NCBI GenBank assembly: GCA_017468385.1
Contig: JAFUIQ010000049.1
Span: 1-43,413 of the forward strand
Direction of reading: 5' to 3'
From: Clostridia bacterium
GTDB taxonomy: Bacteria; Bacillota; Clostridia; Oscillospirales; CAG-272
Length of the DNA stretch: 43,413 bases
This document shows positions 1 to 6,899 of the stretch, in pieces (position 1 is the first letter of the stretch; each line of letters opens with the position of its first letter). The translations under genes were made by a program, and so were the position numbers. The notes under the pieces were generated by a model. That model ran no database searches, was not told where the DNA came from, and worked only from the letters and a program-made list of their open reading frames with translations.

Positions 1-95
1 GACACAGAGTGCAGGATGTAGAAATCAGTTATAACTACATCGGTATTCTTCCCGCCAATTTACTCTATGACATTCAAAAGGGAAAAACGGCATGA
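1..95 (+). CDS. C-terminal end of a probable serine recombinase (partial)
   Basis: An open frame enters from the left edge (first full codon at 3) and ends at TGA 93-95, giving 30 residues that begin HRVQDVEISYNYIGILP and end QKGKTA. The pattern HRVQ-x-VEI-x-YN-x-IG resembles the extreme C-terminus of large serine recombinases (DUF4368-type) carried by clostridial mobile elements; this is recalled family knowledge, not a search. A plus-strand rho-independent terminator at 143-165 fits a gene ending here. Only the tail is visible, so catalytic residues cannot be checked. It could also be another protein or a chance open frame. Confidence 0.45.
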   Translation, partial: HRVQDVEISYNYIGILPANLLYDIQKGKTA

Positions 96-110
96 CGAAT
101 CATGCCGTTT
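85..110 (-). terminator. Probable terminator of the uronate operon
   Basis: An 11-bp perfect stem (85-95 pairing with 100-110, loop CGAA) lies about 75 bp beyond the kdgK stop. Read on the minus strand it is followed by TTTTTCCCTTTT. The stop codon of the plus-strand partial gene lies inside the stem, so the two transcripts converge here. Confidence 0.6.
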
Positions 111-142
111 ACCCAAAACTTATTATACTGTCTTATTGGAAT

Positions 143-165
143 ACACCCTCTCGGGTGTCTTTTTT
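143..165 (+). terminator. Plus-strand rho-independent terminator
   Basis: Stem ACACCC / GGGTGT (143-148 and 153-158) with loop TCTC, followed by a C and six T. It is oriented to end transcription from the partial plus-strand gene at the left edge. Confidence 0.65.
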
Positions 166-183
166 ATTTGGCTGTATTTTCGT

Positions 184-1206
184 TTATCTCTGCACACGAC
201 CGGAGCCGTCGCCGCCGGCCAGTTTTTCTACTTCAGCCACGCTGACGCGGTTGTAGTCGCCTTCCACGCTGTGCTTCAGCGCGGATGCGGCCACAGCGAA
301 CTCAATGGCCTGCGCGGAGGTTTTGCCTGTCAGCAAAGCGTAAATCAATCCGCCGCCGAAGGAGTCACCGCCGCCTACGCGGTCCACGATGTGGAGGTGA
401 TAGCTCTTGGAGAAGCAGTAGTTCTCGCCGTCGTAGAGCATGCCCGCCCAATCGTTGTCGCTGGCAGAGATGGATGTACGGAGGGTGATGGCCACCTTCT
501 CAAAGCCGAAGGTATCGGCCAACTGCTTGGCCACGGATTTGTATCCCTCGTGATTCAGCTTGCCGCCGTAGATGTCCGTGTTCTCCGCTTCGATACCGAA
601 CACATCCTTGGCATCTTCCTCATTGGAGATGCACACATCCACGTACTTGCAAAGCTCCGTCATGGTCTTTCTTGCCTGCTCGCGAGTCCAGAGTTTGCCG
701 CGATAGTTCAGATCGCAGGAAATCTTCACGCCGCGGGCCTTGGCGGCCTTGCAGGCATCCAGGCAGATGGCGGCCACATTCTCGCCCAGGGCGGGGGTAA
801 TGCCCGTGAAGTGGAACCAATCGGCACCGTCGAAGATGCTGTCCCAATCGAACTCCTCCGCCTTGGCTTCAGCGATAGCGGAATGAGCGCGGTCATAGAT
901 GCAGACGGATCCCCGCTGGGATGCGCCTTTCTCCAGGAAATAGATGCCCACGCGGTCACCGCCGCGGACGATCTCGTCGGTATCCACGCCGAAATAGCGG
1001 AGGGAATCCACCGCTGCCTGGCCGATGGCGTGCTTGGGCAGCTTGGTCACGTAGGTGCTGTGCAGTCCGTAATTGGCCAGGGAGACGGCCACATTAGCCT
1101 CGCCGCCGCCGAAGGTAGCCTGCATCTGATCGTTCTGGAAGAAGCGATAGTATCCGTTGGGTGCCAGGCGAAGCATCAATTCACCGAATGTAACTACTGT
1201 TTTCAT
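184..1206 (-). CDS. kdgK: 2-keto-3-deoxygluconate kinase (PfkB family)
   Basis: Cytosolic ribokinase/PfkB-family kinase of 340 residues, expected to phosphorylate 2-keto-3-deoxygluconate (KDG) with ATP to KDPG, the substrate of the aldolase encoded just upstream. The N-terminal substrate region GGGEANVAVSLANYG (about residues 33-47) and the C-terminal anion-hole and catalytic motif GGGDSFGGG (usual family form GAGDAF) are present. The start ATG overlaps the kdgA stop by 4 bp (ATGA), pointing to translational coupling. It is the last gene of the araC-uxuA-uxuB-kdgA-kdgK operon and is followed by a hairpin terminator. Sugar specificity is inferred from the operon; the family alone would also allow fructokinase or ribokinase. 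Confidence 0.93.
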   Translation of the reverse strand: MKTVVTFGELMLRLAPNGYYRFFQNDQMQATFGGGEANVAVSLANYGLHSTYVTKLPKHAIGQAAVDSLRYFGVDTDEIVRGGDRVGIYFLEKGASQRGSVCIYDRAHSAIAEAKAEEFDWDSIFDGADWFHFTGITPALGENVAAICLDACKAAKARGVKISCDLNYRGKLWTREQARKTMTELCKYVDVCISNEEDAKDVFGIEAENTDIYGGKLNHEGYKSVAKQLADTFGFEKVAITLRTSISASDNDWAGMLYDGENYCFSKSYHLHIVDRVGGGDSFGGGLIYALLTGKTSAQAIEFAVAASALKHSVEGDYNRVSVAEVEKLAGGDGSGRVQR

Positions 1207-1760
1207 GCGTTAGCCTCCATTTTATCCAGAGATTCTTTGACGAAGAAGCTGCCGCCGATGGCTGCGATCTTGTCAAAAGCCAGGAATTCATCGATGTTGG
1301 AGCGATCTACGCCTCCGGTGGGAATGAATTTCACCTGCGGGAACGGAGCGGACAGGGCCTTCAGCGCCTTCAAACCGCCGTAGACGTTGGCCGGGAAGAA
1401 TTTGACGGTGGTAATGCCCAACTCCAGGGCCTGCATGATCTCGGTAGGCGTAACGCATCCGGGATAATAGGGGATGTTCCGCTCACGGCAGATATTGGCT
1501 ACGGCCACCGACAGGCCGGGGGATACGATAAACGTAGCACCGGCGGCCAGTGCGGCTTCGCACTGCTCCGCATTGATGACGGTGCCGGCACCGATTTCCA
1601 TATCGGGATACTGCTTGACCGCATAGGCGATGGCCTCGGCGGCGCAGGCGGTGCGGAAGGTGATCTCCGCGCAATGGATGCCGTTGTTTTTGAGGGCAGT
1701 CAGAATCTTATCCGTTTCACCAAGTTCCTTGATGACAACAACAGGAATAAACTTTTCCAT
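1203..1760 (-). CDS. kdgA: KDPG / 4-hydroxy-2-oxoglutarate aldolase
   Basis: Class I aldolase (Eda/KdgA family), 185 residues, slightly shorter than the usual 195-215. It should split 2-keto-3-deoxy-6-phosphogluconate into pyruvate and glyceraldehyde-3-phosphate. Visible family marks are AEITFRT near residue 32, GAGTVIN, the Schiff-base lysine in TTVKFFPAN, and the phosphate-binding IPTGGV near the C-terminus. A GGGAG ribosome binding site precedes the ATG. It starts 17 bp after the uxuB stop and ends in a TGA that overlaps the kdgK start, which also shows that TGA works as a stop in this genome. It is the final carbon-splitting step of the hexuronate pathway encoded here. Confidence 0.93.
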   Translation of the reverse strand: MEKFIPVVVIKELGETDKILTALKNNGIHCAEITFRTACAAEAIAYAVKQYPDMEIGAGTVINAEQCEAALAAGATFIVSPGLSVAVANICRERNIPYYPGCVTPTEIMQALELGITTVKFFPANVYGGLKALKALSAPFPQVKFIPTGGVDRSNIDEFLAFDKIAAIGGSFFVKESLDKMEANA

Positions 1761-1777
1761 AGTATTTCTCCCTTTCG

Positions 1778-2623
1778 TTATACGCCGGAATAGGCGGCAA
1801 ATCCGCAGTCAATGGGAAGCACCACGCCGGTGATGGCGGATGCGGAGGTGTCGTCGCAGAGGAACAAGGTAGCACCGAGCAGCTCGCTGGCATCCACAAA
1901 GCGGTCCATGGGAGTTCCCTTCAGGATCTTGGCACTGCGGGCGGTGGGGGTGCCGTCCTCGTTGAACAGCAGGGCTTTATTCTGGGCGGATACCAGGAAT
2001 CCGGGAGCGATGGCATTGCAGCGGATGCCGGTGCCGGCAAAGTGAGTAGCCAGCCACTGGGTGAAGTTGGAGATGCCGGCCTTCGCGGCGGAGTAGGCGG
2101 GAATCTTGGTAAGAGGCGTGTACGCATTCATGGAGGAAATGTTCAGAATGCATCCGGCCTTCTTTTCTACCATGTCCTTGGCAAATGCCTGGGTGGGAAG
2201 AAGTGTTCCCTGGAAGTTGAGCTTGAATACGAAATCCACGCCGTCCGCTTCCAGATCGAAGAAGGATTTTCCGCCTTCCTTGGCCTCATGCTGATACTCG
2301 TTGTCGGTGGTGGCACGGGGATTGTTTCCGCCGGCGCCGTTTACCAGAATATCGCACTTGCCCAGATCGCGTACAACGGCCTGATGCACCTCTTCCAGTG
2401 CGGCGGGATCCAGCACATTGGCTTTGTATCCTTCGCAGATGAAGCCCTCTGCCTTCAATTCATCAGCCAGTTTCTTAACGGCATCTTCGTTGAGATCCAG
2501 TGCGGCTACTTTCGCACCGGACTGGGCAAAGGCACGGGCCATGGCACCGCAGATCAGACCGCCGGCACCGGTAACCACAACGACTTTATCTTTGTAATCG
2601 ACATTCAATGGAAGCTGTATCAT
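1778..2623 (-). CDS. uxuB: SDR-family D-mannonate oxidoreductase (fructuronate reductase)
   Basis: Classical short-chain dehydrogenase of 281 residues. The N-terminal cofactor motif is a variant, TGAGGLICGAMA (usual TGxxxGxG), followed by LVNGAGG in place of NNAG; the catalytic Ser and the Tyr-Lys pair lie in ISSMNAYTP and YSAAKAG. Firmicutes such as B. subtilis use an SDR protein (YjmF) as UxuB in place of the long-chain enzyme of E. coli, and its position directly between uxuA and kdgA supports NAD-dependent interconversion of D-fructuronate and D-mannonate. RBS GGAGG lies 6 bp upstream. Substrate is inferred from context. Confidence 0.88.
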   Translation of the reverse strand: MIQLPLNVDYKDKVVVVTGAGGLICGAMARAFAQSGAKVAALDLNEDAVKKLADELKAEGFICEGYKANVLDPAALEEVHQAVVRDLGKCDILVNGAGGNNPRATTDNEYQHEAKEGGKSFFDLEADGVDFVFKLNFQGTLLPTQAFAKDMVEKKAGCILNISSMNAYTPLTKIPAYSAAKAGISNFTQWLATHFAGTGIRCNAIAPGFLVSAQNKALLFNEDGTPTARSAKILKGTPMDRFVDASELLGATLFLCDDTSASAITGVVLPIDCGFAAYSGV

Positions 2624-2640
2624 ACTTTTCCTCCGAAAAT

Positions 2641-3729
2641 TTATTTACCATTCAGTTTATCCAGCATATCCCACACGCCCAGCATATACATGATGCCCAG
2701 CGCGCGGTCATACAGGCCGTATCCGGGACGCACGTTGCCGGGACCCTCATCCCACAGATGGCGTCCGTGGTCGGGGCGGATATATCCTTCAAAGCCGCAG
2801 TCGTGATATGCCTTCAGAATCTCCAGAATACCCGTATCGCCGTCGCAGTCCCGGTGGCTGGCCTCGGAGAAATCTCCGTTTTCAAAATGCTTCACGTTGC
2901 GGATATGGGCAAAGGCAATGCGGTCGCAGTGCTTGCGGACGATGTCGGCCACATTGTTATTGGGATCGGCATTCAAGCTTCCCGAGCAGAGCGTCAGGCA
3001 GTTGTAGGGATCGTCCACCATTTTCAGGAAGCGGTCGATATTTTCTTCATTGATCAAGAGGCGGGGGAGTCCGAAGATATCCCACGGCGGATCGTCCATA
3101 TGGATCGCCATTTTGATATCGCACTCATGGCAGGTGGGCATGATGGCCTCCAGGAAGTATTTCAGGTTGGCCCATAGTTTTTCGTGATCCACGCCCTCGT
3201 AGGCCTTGAACAGCTCATCCAGCTTGGCCATTCTCTCCGGCTCCCAGCCGGGGAAGGACATATTGTATTTCTCAGTGAAATCCAGAATGTATTTCGCCAT
3301 GGCGTTGTAGTCATCCTGGATCATGTTCTTTTCGTAGAAGAGCGCGGTGGATCCGTCGCCGACGGGATGGAACAGATTGCTGCGGGTCCAGTCGAAGATG
3401 GGCATGAAGTTGTAGCAGATCACCTTCACGCCGAACCGGGACAGGTTGCGGATGCACTGCTTGTAGTTTTCGATATACTTGTCTCTGGTAGGAAGTCCGA
3501 TCTTAATGTCATCGTGAACGTTCACCGATTCGACCACATCCATATTGAAGCCATACTCGTCCATCTGACGCTTGACCTCTGCGATCTCATCGATCTCCCA
3601 AATTTCGCCGGGCATCTTGTGATGCAGTGCCCAGACGATACCGTCCACGCCGGGAATCTGCTTGATATCGGAGAGTTTGATCTTATCGTTTCCCTCTCCA
3701 TACCAACGGAAAGTCATTTTCATGGGCAT
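2641..3729 (-). CDS. uxuA: Mannonate dehydratase
   Basis: UxuA-family TIM-barrel metalloenzyme of 362 residues, close to the family length. It dehydrates D-mannonate to 2-keto-3-deoxygluconate. Recognisable stretches include the N-terminal MKMTFRWYGEGNDKI, GVDGIVWALHH, the central MAIHMDDPPWDIFGLPR and C-terminal GYIRPDHGRHLWDE, which carry the conserved metal-binding His/Cys/Asp residues. GAGGAGGT with 6-bp spacing sets the start at the first of three near ATGs. Only 36 bp separate it from the araC-type gene, with no promoter in between, so the regulator and enzymes appear co-transcribed. Confidence 0.95.
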   Translation of the reverse strand: MPMKMTFRWYGEGNDKIKLSDIKQIPGVDGIVWALHHKMPGEIWEIDEIAEVKRQMDEYGFNMDVVESVNVHDDIKIGLPTRDKYIENYKQCIRNLSRFGVKVICYNFMPIFDWTRSNLFHPVGDGSTALFYEKNMIQDDYNAMAKYILDFTEKYNMSFPGWEPERMAKLDELFKAYEGVDHEKLWANLKYFLEAIMPTCHECDIKMAIHMDDPPWDIFGLPRLLINEENIDRFLKMVDDPYNCLTLCSGSLNADPNNNVADIVRKHCDRIAFAHIRNVKHFENGDFSEASHRDCDGDTGILEILKAYHDCGFEGYIRPDHGRHLWDEGPGNVRPGYGLYDRALGIMYMLGVWDMLDKLNGK

Positions 3730-3765
3730 GGAAATACCTCCTCTTTTTGTTCGGATTTATATCTT

Positions 3766-4986
3766 TTATTTCAGGGATTCGCGATATTCTTTCGGCGTCT
3801 TGCCGATCTGTTTTTTGAACACCTTGGAAAAATACTGCACATCCATGATGCCGCAATGCAATGCGATGGTCTGCACCTGCAGATTGGTGGTGGACAGCAG
3901 ATGGGCGGCATGCTTTATCCGCTTTTCGCTGATATATTTGGAGATGGGCTTCCCCGTTTCCTGCTTGAAAATGGTAGACAGATATCCGGAGCTGACATTC
4001 TGATTGGCCGCCAGCGATTTCAGGGTAAGATCGGCAGACAAATCCGAGTCGATCAGCAAGACCGTCTGCCGCACCACAGGGGAATAATGCTTCATGGAGT
4101 GGCGGCGCACCAGCCGGCAATAGGAGCGGAACATCTCGCACATCAGAGCGAAATTCTCGGAAAGCGCCGGCAGGCGCTCAATCTTCACCGCAAAGGAGGA
4201 GGACACCCGATCCAGATACACGGGGTGTACCCCACCCGCTTCGGCGGCTTTCCGCAGGAGTGTATTCATAATGATACAGTAATTTTGCGCGTTGCGCAAG
4301 GGATCCGCCGTACGTTTTTCAAATAACTGATCCGAAAACGCGGAAAACAGCTGGGATTCCTTATGAATCTGTCCCAAGGTTACGGCGTGTATCAGTTCGT
4401 TCTCAAAATCGTACCGTTTCTCCATGGCTTTCATGTTCATGAGAACATCGTCAAAGCCGTCGGTATGAATGCTGTCATGGATGGGGGAAACGGGCAGATG
4501 GGACTCCCGGTTCACATCCACAATGGCGAAAGAAGGGCTTTCCCATATCCGCTCGCAGAAGGTACTCAACATATCAAACAGATGACTGCTGGGCGGCAGG
4601 ACGGGAATGCCGGTATAATACTCATTCAGAAAGCGCTGGCTTTTCGGGGACAGTCCCCTCTCCTCGCCGATCTCCAGAATCTGGCGGGAGGTGAGCGCGG
4701 AGGACAGATAAGGGCCAACGAACAAAATCGTATCCGCCTCCGTCTCCGGAAGAAGCAGATAGGTATAGGAAAGCTTAAAGGGGCCCACCAGTTTATACAT
4801 GGTACGGGGAGCCAGATCTCCCAGGTACCCGTGAATAGTAGTTTGTCCGGAAATCCGACCGAACAAACTGTCCAGCTCCGTATCGATTATCCCATCGAGA
4901 GGATCGTCCGGAGATACAGTGGCAATCTGCACATGACATTTTTTGAATGTGTCACACAAAAAACGCAATTCGTTCTCGTAAAACAT
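3766..4986 (-). CDS. AraC-family transcriptional regulator of the uronate locus
   Basis: A 406-residue protein with two AraC-type helix-turn-helix motifs in the last 100 residues (LKSLAANQNVSSGYLSTIFK, then IALHCGIMDVQYFSKVFKKQ, ending GKTPKEYRESL). The N-terminal ~290 residues are a ligand or signal domain I do not recognise; it lacks a signal peptide or membrane segments. It is the first gene of the uxu operon and lies back to back with the transporter gene, so it most likely controls both directions. Its own promoter (5063-5091) contains an inverted repeat suited to autoregulation. The ligand is unknown; a uronate or glycoside is an inference from neighbours. Confidence 0.85.
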   Translation of the reverse strand: MFYENELRFLCDTFKKCHVQIATVSPDDPLDGIIDTELDSLFGRISGQTTIHGYLGDLAPRTMYKLVGPFKLSYTYLLLPETEADTILFVGPYLSSALTSRQILEIGEERGLSPKSQRFLNEYYTGIPVLPPSSHLFDMLSTFCERIWESPSFAIVDVNRESHLPVSPIHDSIHTDGFDDVLMNMKAMEKRYDFENELIHAVTLGQIHKESQLFSAFSDQLFEKRTADPLRNAQNYCIIMNTLLRKAAEAGGVHPVYLDRVSSSFAVKIERLPALSENFALMCEMFRSYCRLVRRHSMKHYSPVVRQTVLLIDSDLSADLTLKSLAANQNVSSGYLSTIFKQETGKPISKYISEKRIKHAAHLLSTTNLQVQTIALHCGIMDVQYFSKVFKKQIGKTPKEYRESLK

Positions 4987-5062
4987 ATGAGATCCTCACA
5001 CGAGCGGTGAATTGGGGCCGGAGATGCGAGAAAAATGAGCATAATCCCCAAACTACGAGTTC

Positions 5063-5091
5063 ATTATAGCATAGTTATTTGGGAATTACAA
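5063..5091 (-). promoter_or_regulatory. Promoter of the araC-uxu operon with overlapping inverted repeat
   Basis: On the minus strand: -35 TTGTAA (5086-5091), 17-bp spacer, -10 TATAAT (5063-5068), about 75 bp before the araC start. CCCAAA (5047-5052) and TTTGGG (5078-5083) form an inverted repeat around the -10, a plausible operator. Confidence 0.65.
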
Positions 5092-5189
5092 TGGAGAAAA
5101 AATCAAAAATATGATAAAAACACAAAAACAGTTGAAGATTTTACTCACAAGGTTTTGCAAAATACTTTATACTAATGATAGTGGCAATG

Positions 5190-5222
5190 TTACCGAAAAG
5201 TTATATCCATTACCGTAAACTT
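5190..5222 (+). promoter_or_regulatory. Tandem direct repeats, candidate AraC operator
   Basis: TTACCGAAAAGTT (5190-5202) and TTACCGTAAACTT (5210-5222) match at 11 of 13 positions and start 20 bp apart, about two helical turns, 40-70 bp upstream of the transporter start. This is the geometry of AraC-type half sites. I see no clear -35/-10 pair for the transporter; TATACT at 5169-5174 is the best -10 candidate. Confidence 0.45.
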
Positions 5223-5260
5223 TTGGCATATTACACAAATTCAAAAAAGAGGAAAAACGT

Positions 5261-6769
5261 ATGAAAAAGGCACCACAGCTTGATGCAAATGGAAAACGTA
5301 AGTTTGGCATTCGTGACAGCGTAGCTTATGCAGCCGGTGATCTCGGATGCAACATGAGTTTCGCTCTCAAGGGCACTATGGCGCTCTTCTGGACCCAGGT
5401 CATGGGCATGAGTGCATGGTACTCTCTGCTCCTCATCATCGTGCAGGTTTGGGACGCAATCAACGACCCGCTGATCGGCTCCATGATCGACGCAGACCGT
5501 CACAAGTACAAGAGAAACAAGTTCCTTCAGTACATCTGGTTCGGTTCCATCGGTTTGATCGTGGGCGGCGCATGCTGCTTCCTGCCGTTCCCCGGCGCTC
5601 CCGTATGGGCAAAGTTTATCATCTTCATCGCCGGATACGTAATTTGGGATGCGTTCTACACCATCGCAAACGTTCCCTACGGCTCTCTGCTTTCCCTGAT
5701 TTCCAATGAGCCCGCGGATAGAGCTTCTCTCTCCGCATGGCGTTCCATCGGTTCCATGGTCGGCAACATGCTTCCCATGGTTATCCTGCCGTTCCTGATC
5801 TATGACAAGGTTCCCGGCGCTGACGGTAAGATGGTGGACGTTCTGGACGGAAATATGGTCTTCATCGCCGCTCTCGTTATGGGCGTGCTTGGCTTCATCT
5901 GCTTCCAGTTCATGATCAAAAACACCGAAATCCGCGTGGATACCGAGACCAAGGTGAACGAAGATCAGCCCAAGTTCAACGTTTTCCAGGCGCTTGGCAA
6001 TTTCGTGAAGAACCGTCCCGCAGTCGGTGCTACTCTGGCCGCTATGGGCATGTTCATCGGTATGCAGGGCGCTGCTACCGCTGTTTCCGTTACCTTCCAG
6101 ATCTACTTCAAAAATGCAGAGATCTCGGGCATCGTTCAGTTGTTCTCGATGATTCCCATTCTCGTGTTCACGCCTCTTGCCCGTAAGATGGTTACCAAAT
6201 ACGGCAAAAAGGAATTGGCCGTTGTTGGCTCGCTCTGCTCCATCGTGGGTGCACTCGGCCTGTTTATTATCACCCCTGACAACACGGGCCTTGATCTGAT
6301 TATCTACATTCTTTGCCAGCTCGTTTACAGCCTTGGCCTTGGTGTTTACTCCACGGTTTCCTGGGCTATGATGGGTGACGCTATCGACTATAATGAGTGG
6401 AAAACCGGCCGTCGCGAAGAGGGCGTTGTATATTCTCTCCACTCCTTCTTCCGCAAACTGGCACAGGGCATCGGCCCTGCCGTTGCTCTGATCATCATGC
6501 AGGGCATGGGATATGTTAACAACGACATCAACGAGGCTGGCGAGGCGTACATCAACGTTGCCCTGCTTCCTTGGGAATTTGCTGTGGATCTGCGCGTCCT
6601 CGTTGCTATTCTGTTCCTCGTATCTGCCGTGATGCAGTTCGTTGGCCTTGGTCTTATCTACAACCTGGACAAGAAGACCCTTGCCAAAATGAACCACGAA
6701 CTCGGACGTGATATTGAGGCAGATAACGTTCCCGCCGTCACCGCTGAGAACAGCGACACCAACGCATAA
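5261..6769 (+). CDS. GPH-family glycoside/hexuronide:cation symporter
   Basis: Twelve-helix MFS-superfamily transporter of the glycoside-pentoside-hexuronide family, 502 residues. Family marks are the N-terminal YAAGDLGCNMSF, the loop WDAINDPLIGSMID, and the C-half LVYSLGLGVYSTVSWAMMGDAIDYNEW. It likely imports a glycoside or glucuronide with Na+ or H+ through the cytoplasmic membrane. A GAGG ribosome binding site sits 8 bp before the ATG. It is divergent from the uxu operon and followed by a strong terminator, with the GH2 glycosidase next; uptake of a uronic-acid-containing glycoside is the simplest reading. Exact substrate not determinable. Confidence 0.9.
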   Translation: MKKAPQLDANGKRKFGIRDSVAYAAGDLGCNMSFALKGTMALFWTQVMGMSAWYSLLLIIVQVWDAINDPLIGSMIDADRHKYKRNKFLQYIWFGSIGLIVGGACCFLPFPGAPVWAKFIIFIAGYVIWDAFYTIANVPYGSLLSLISNEPADRASLSAWRSIGSMVGNMLPMVILPFLIYDKVPGADGKMVDVLDGNMVFIAALVMGVLGFICFQFMIKNTEIRVDTETKVNEDQPKFNVFQALGNFVKNRPAVGATLAAMGMFIGMQGAATAVSVTFQIYFKNAEISGIVQLFSMIPILVFTPLARKMVTKYGKKELAVVGSLCSIVGALGLFIITPDNTGLDLIIYILCQLVYSLGLGVYSTVSWAMMGDAIDYNEWKTGRREEGVVYSLHSFFRKLAQGIGPAVALIIMQGMGYVNNDINEAGEAYINVALLPWEFAVDLRVLVAILFLVSAVMQFVGLGLIYNLDKKTLAKMNHELGRDIEADNVPAVTAENSDTNA

Positions 6770-6784
6770 TCGGTCCGTTTCTTC

Positions 6785-6817
6785 GGCGTCCGACGGCAAG
6801 CCGTCGGACGCCTTTTT
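6785..6817 (+). terminator. Rho-independent terminator after the GPH transporter
   Basis: Perfect 12-bp GC-rich stem (6785-6796 with 6801-6812, loop CAAG) followed by five T. Confidence 0.95.
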
Positions 6818-6858
6818 AGGAAAATTCCTATTCTTTTCACACCTCGTTTATAAATGTA

Positions 6859-6867
6859 TGCTACAAT
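6859..6867 (+). promoter_or_regulatory. Extended -10 promoter of the GH2 gene
   Basis: TGCTACAAT is an extended -10 element (TG at 6859-6860, TACAAT at 6862-6867) located 33 bp before the ATG and beyond the transporter terminator. No good -35 is visible. The glycosidase thus seems to have its own promoter. Confidence 0.5.
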
Positions 6868-6899
6868 ACTCATGAAATCAATACAGAACGGAGATTCAT

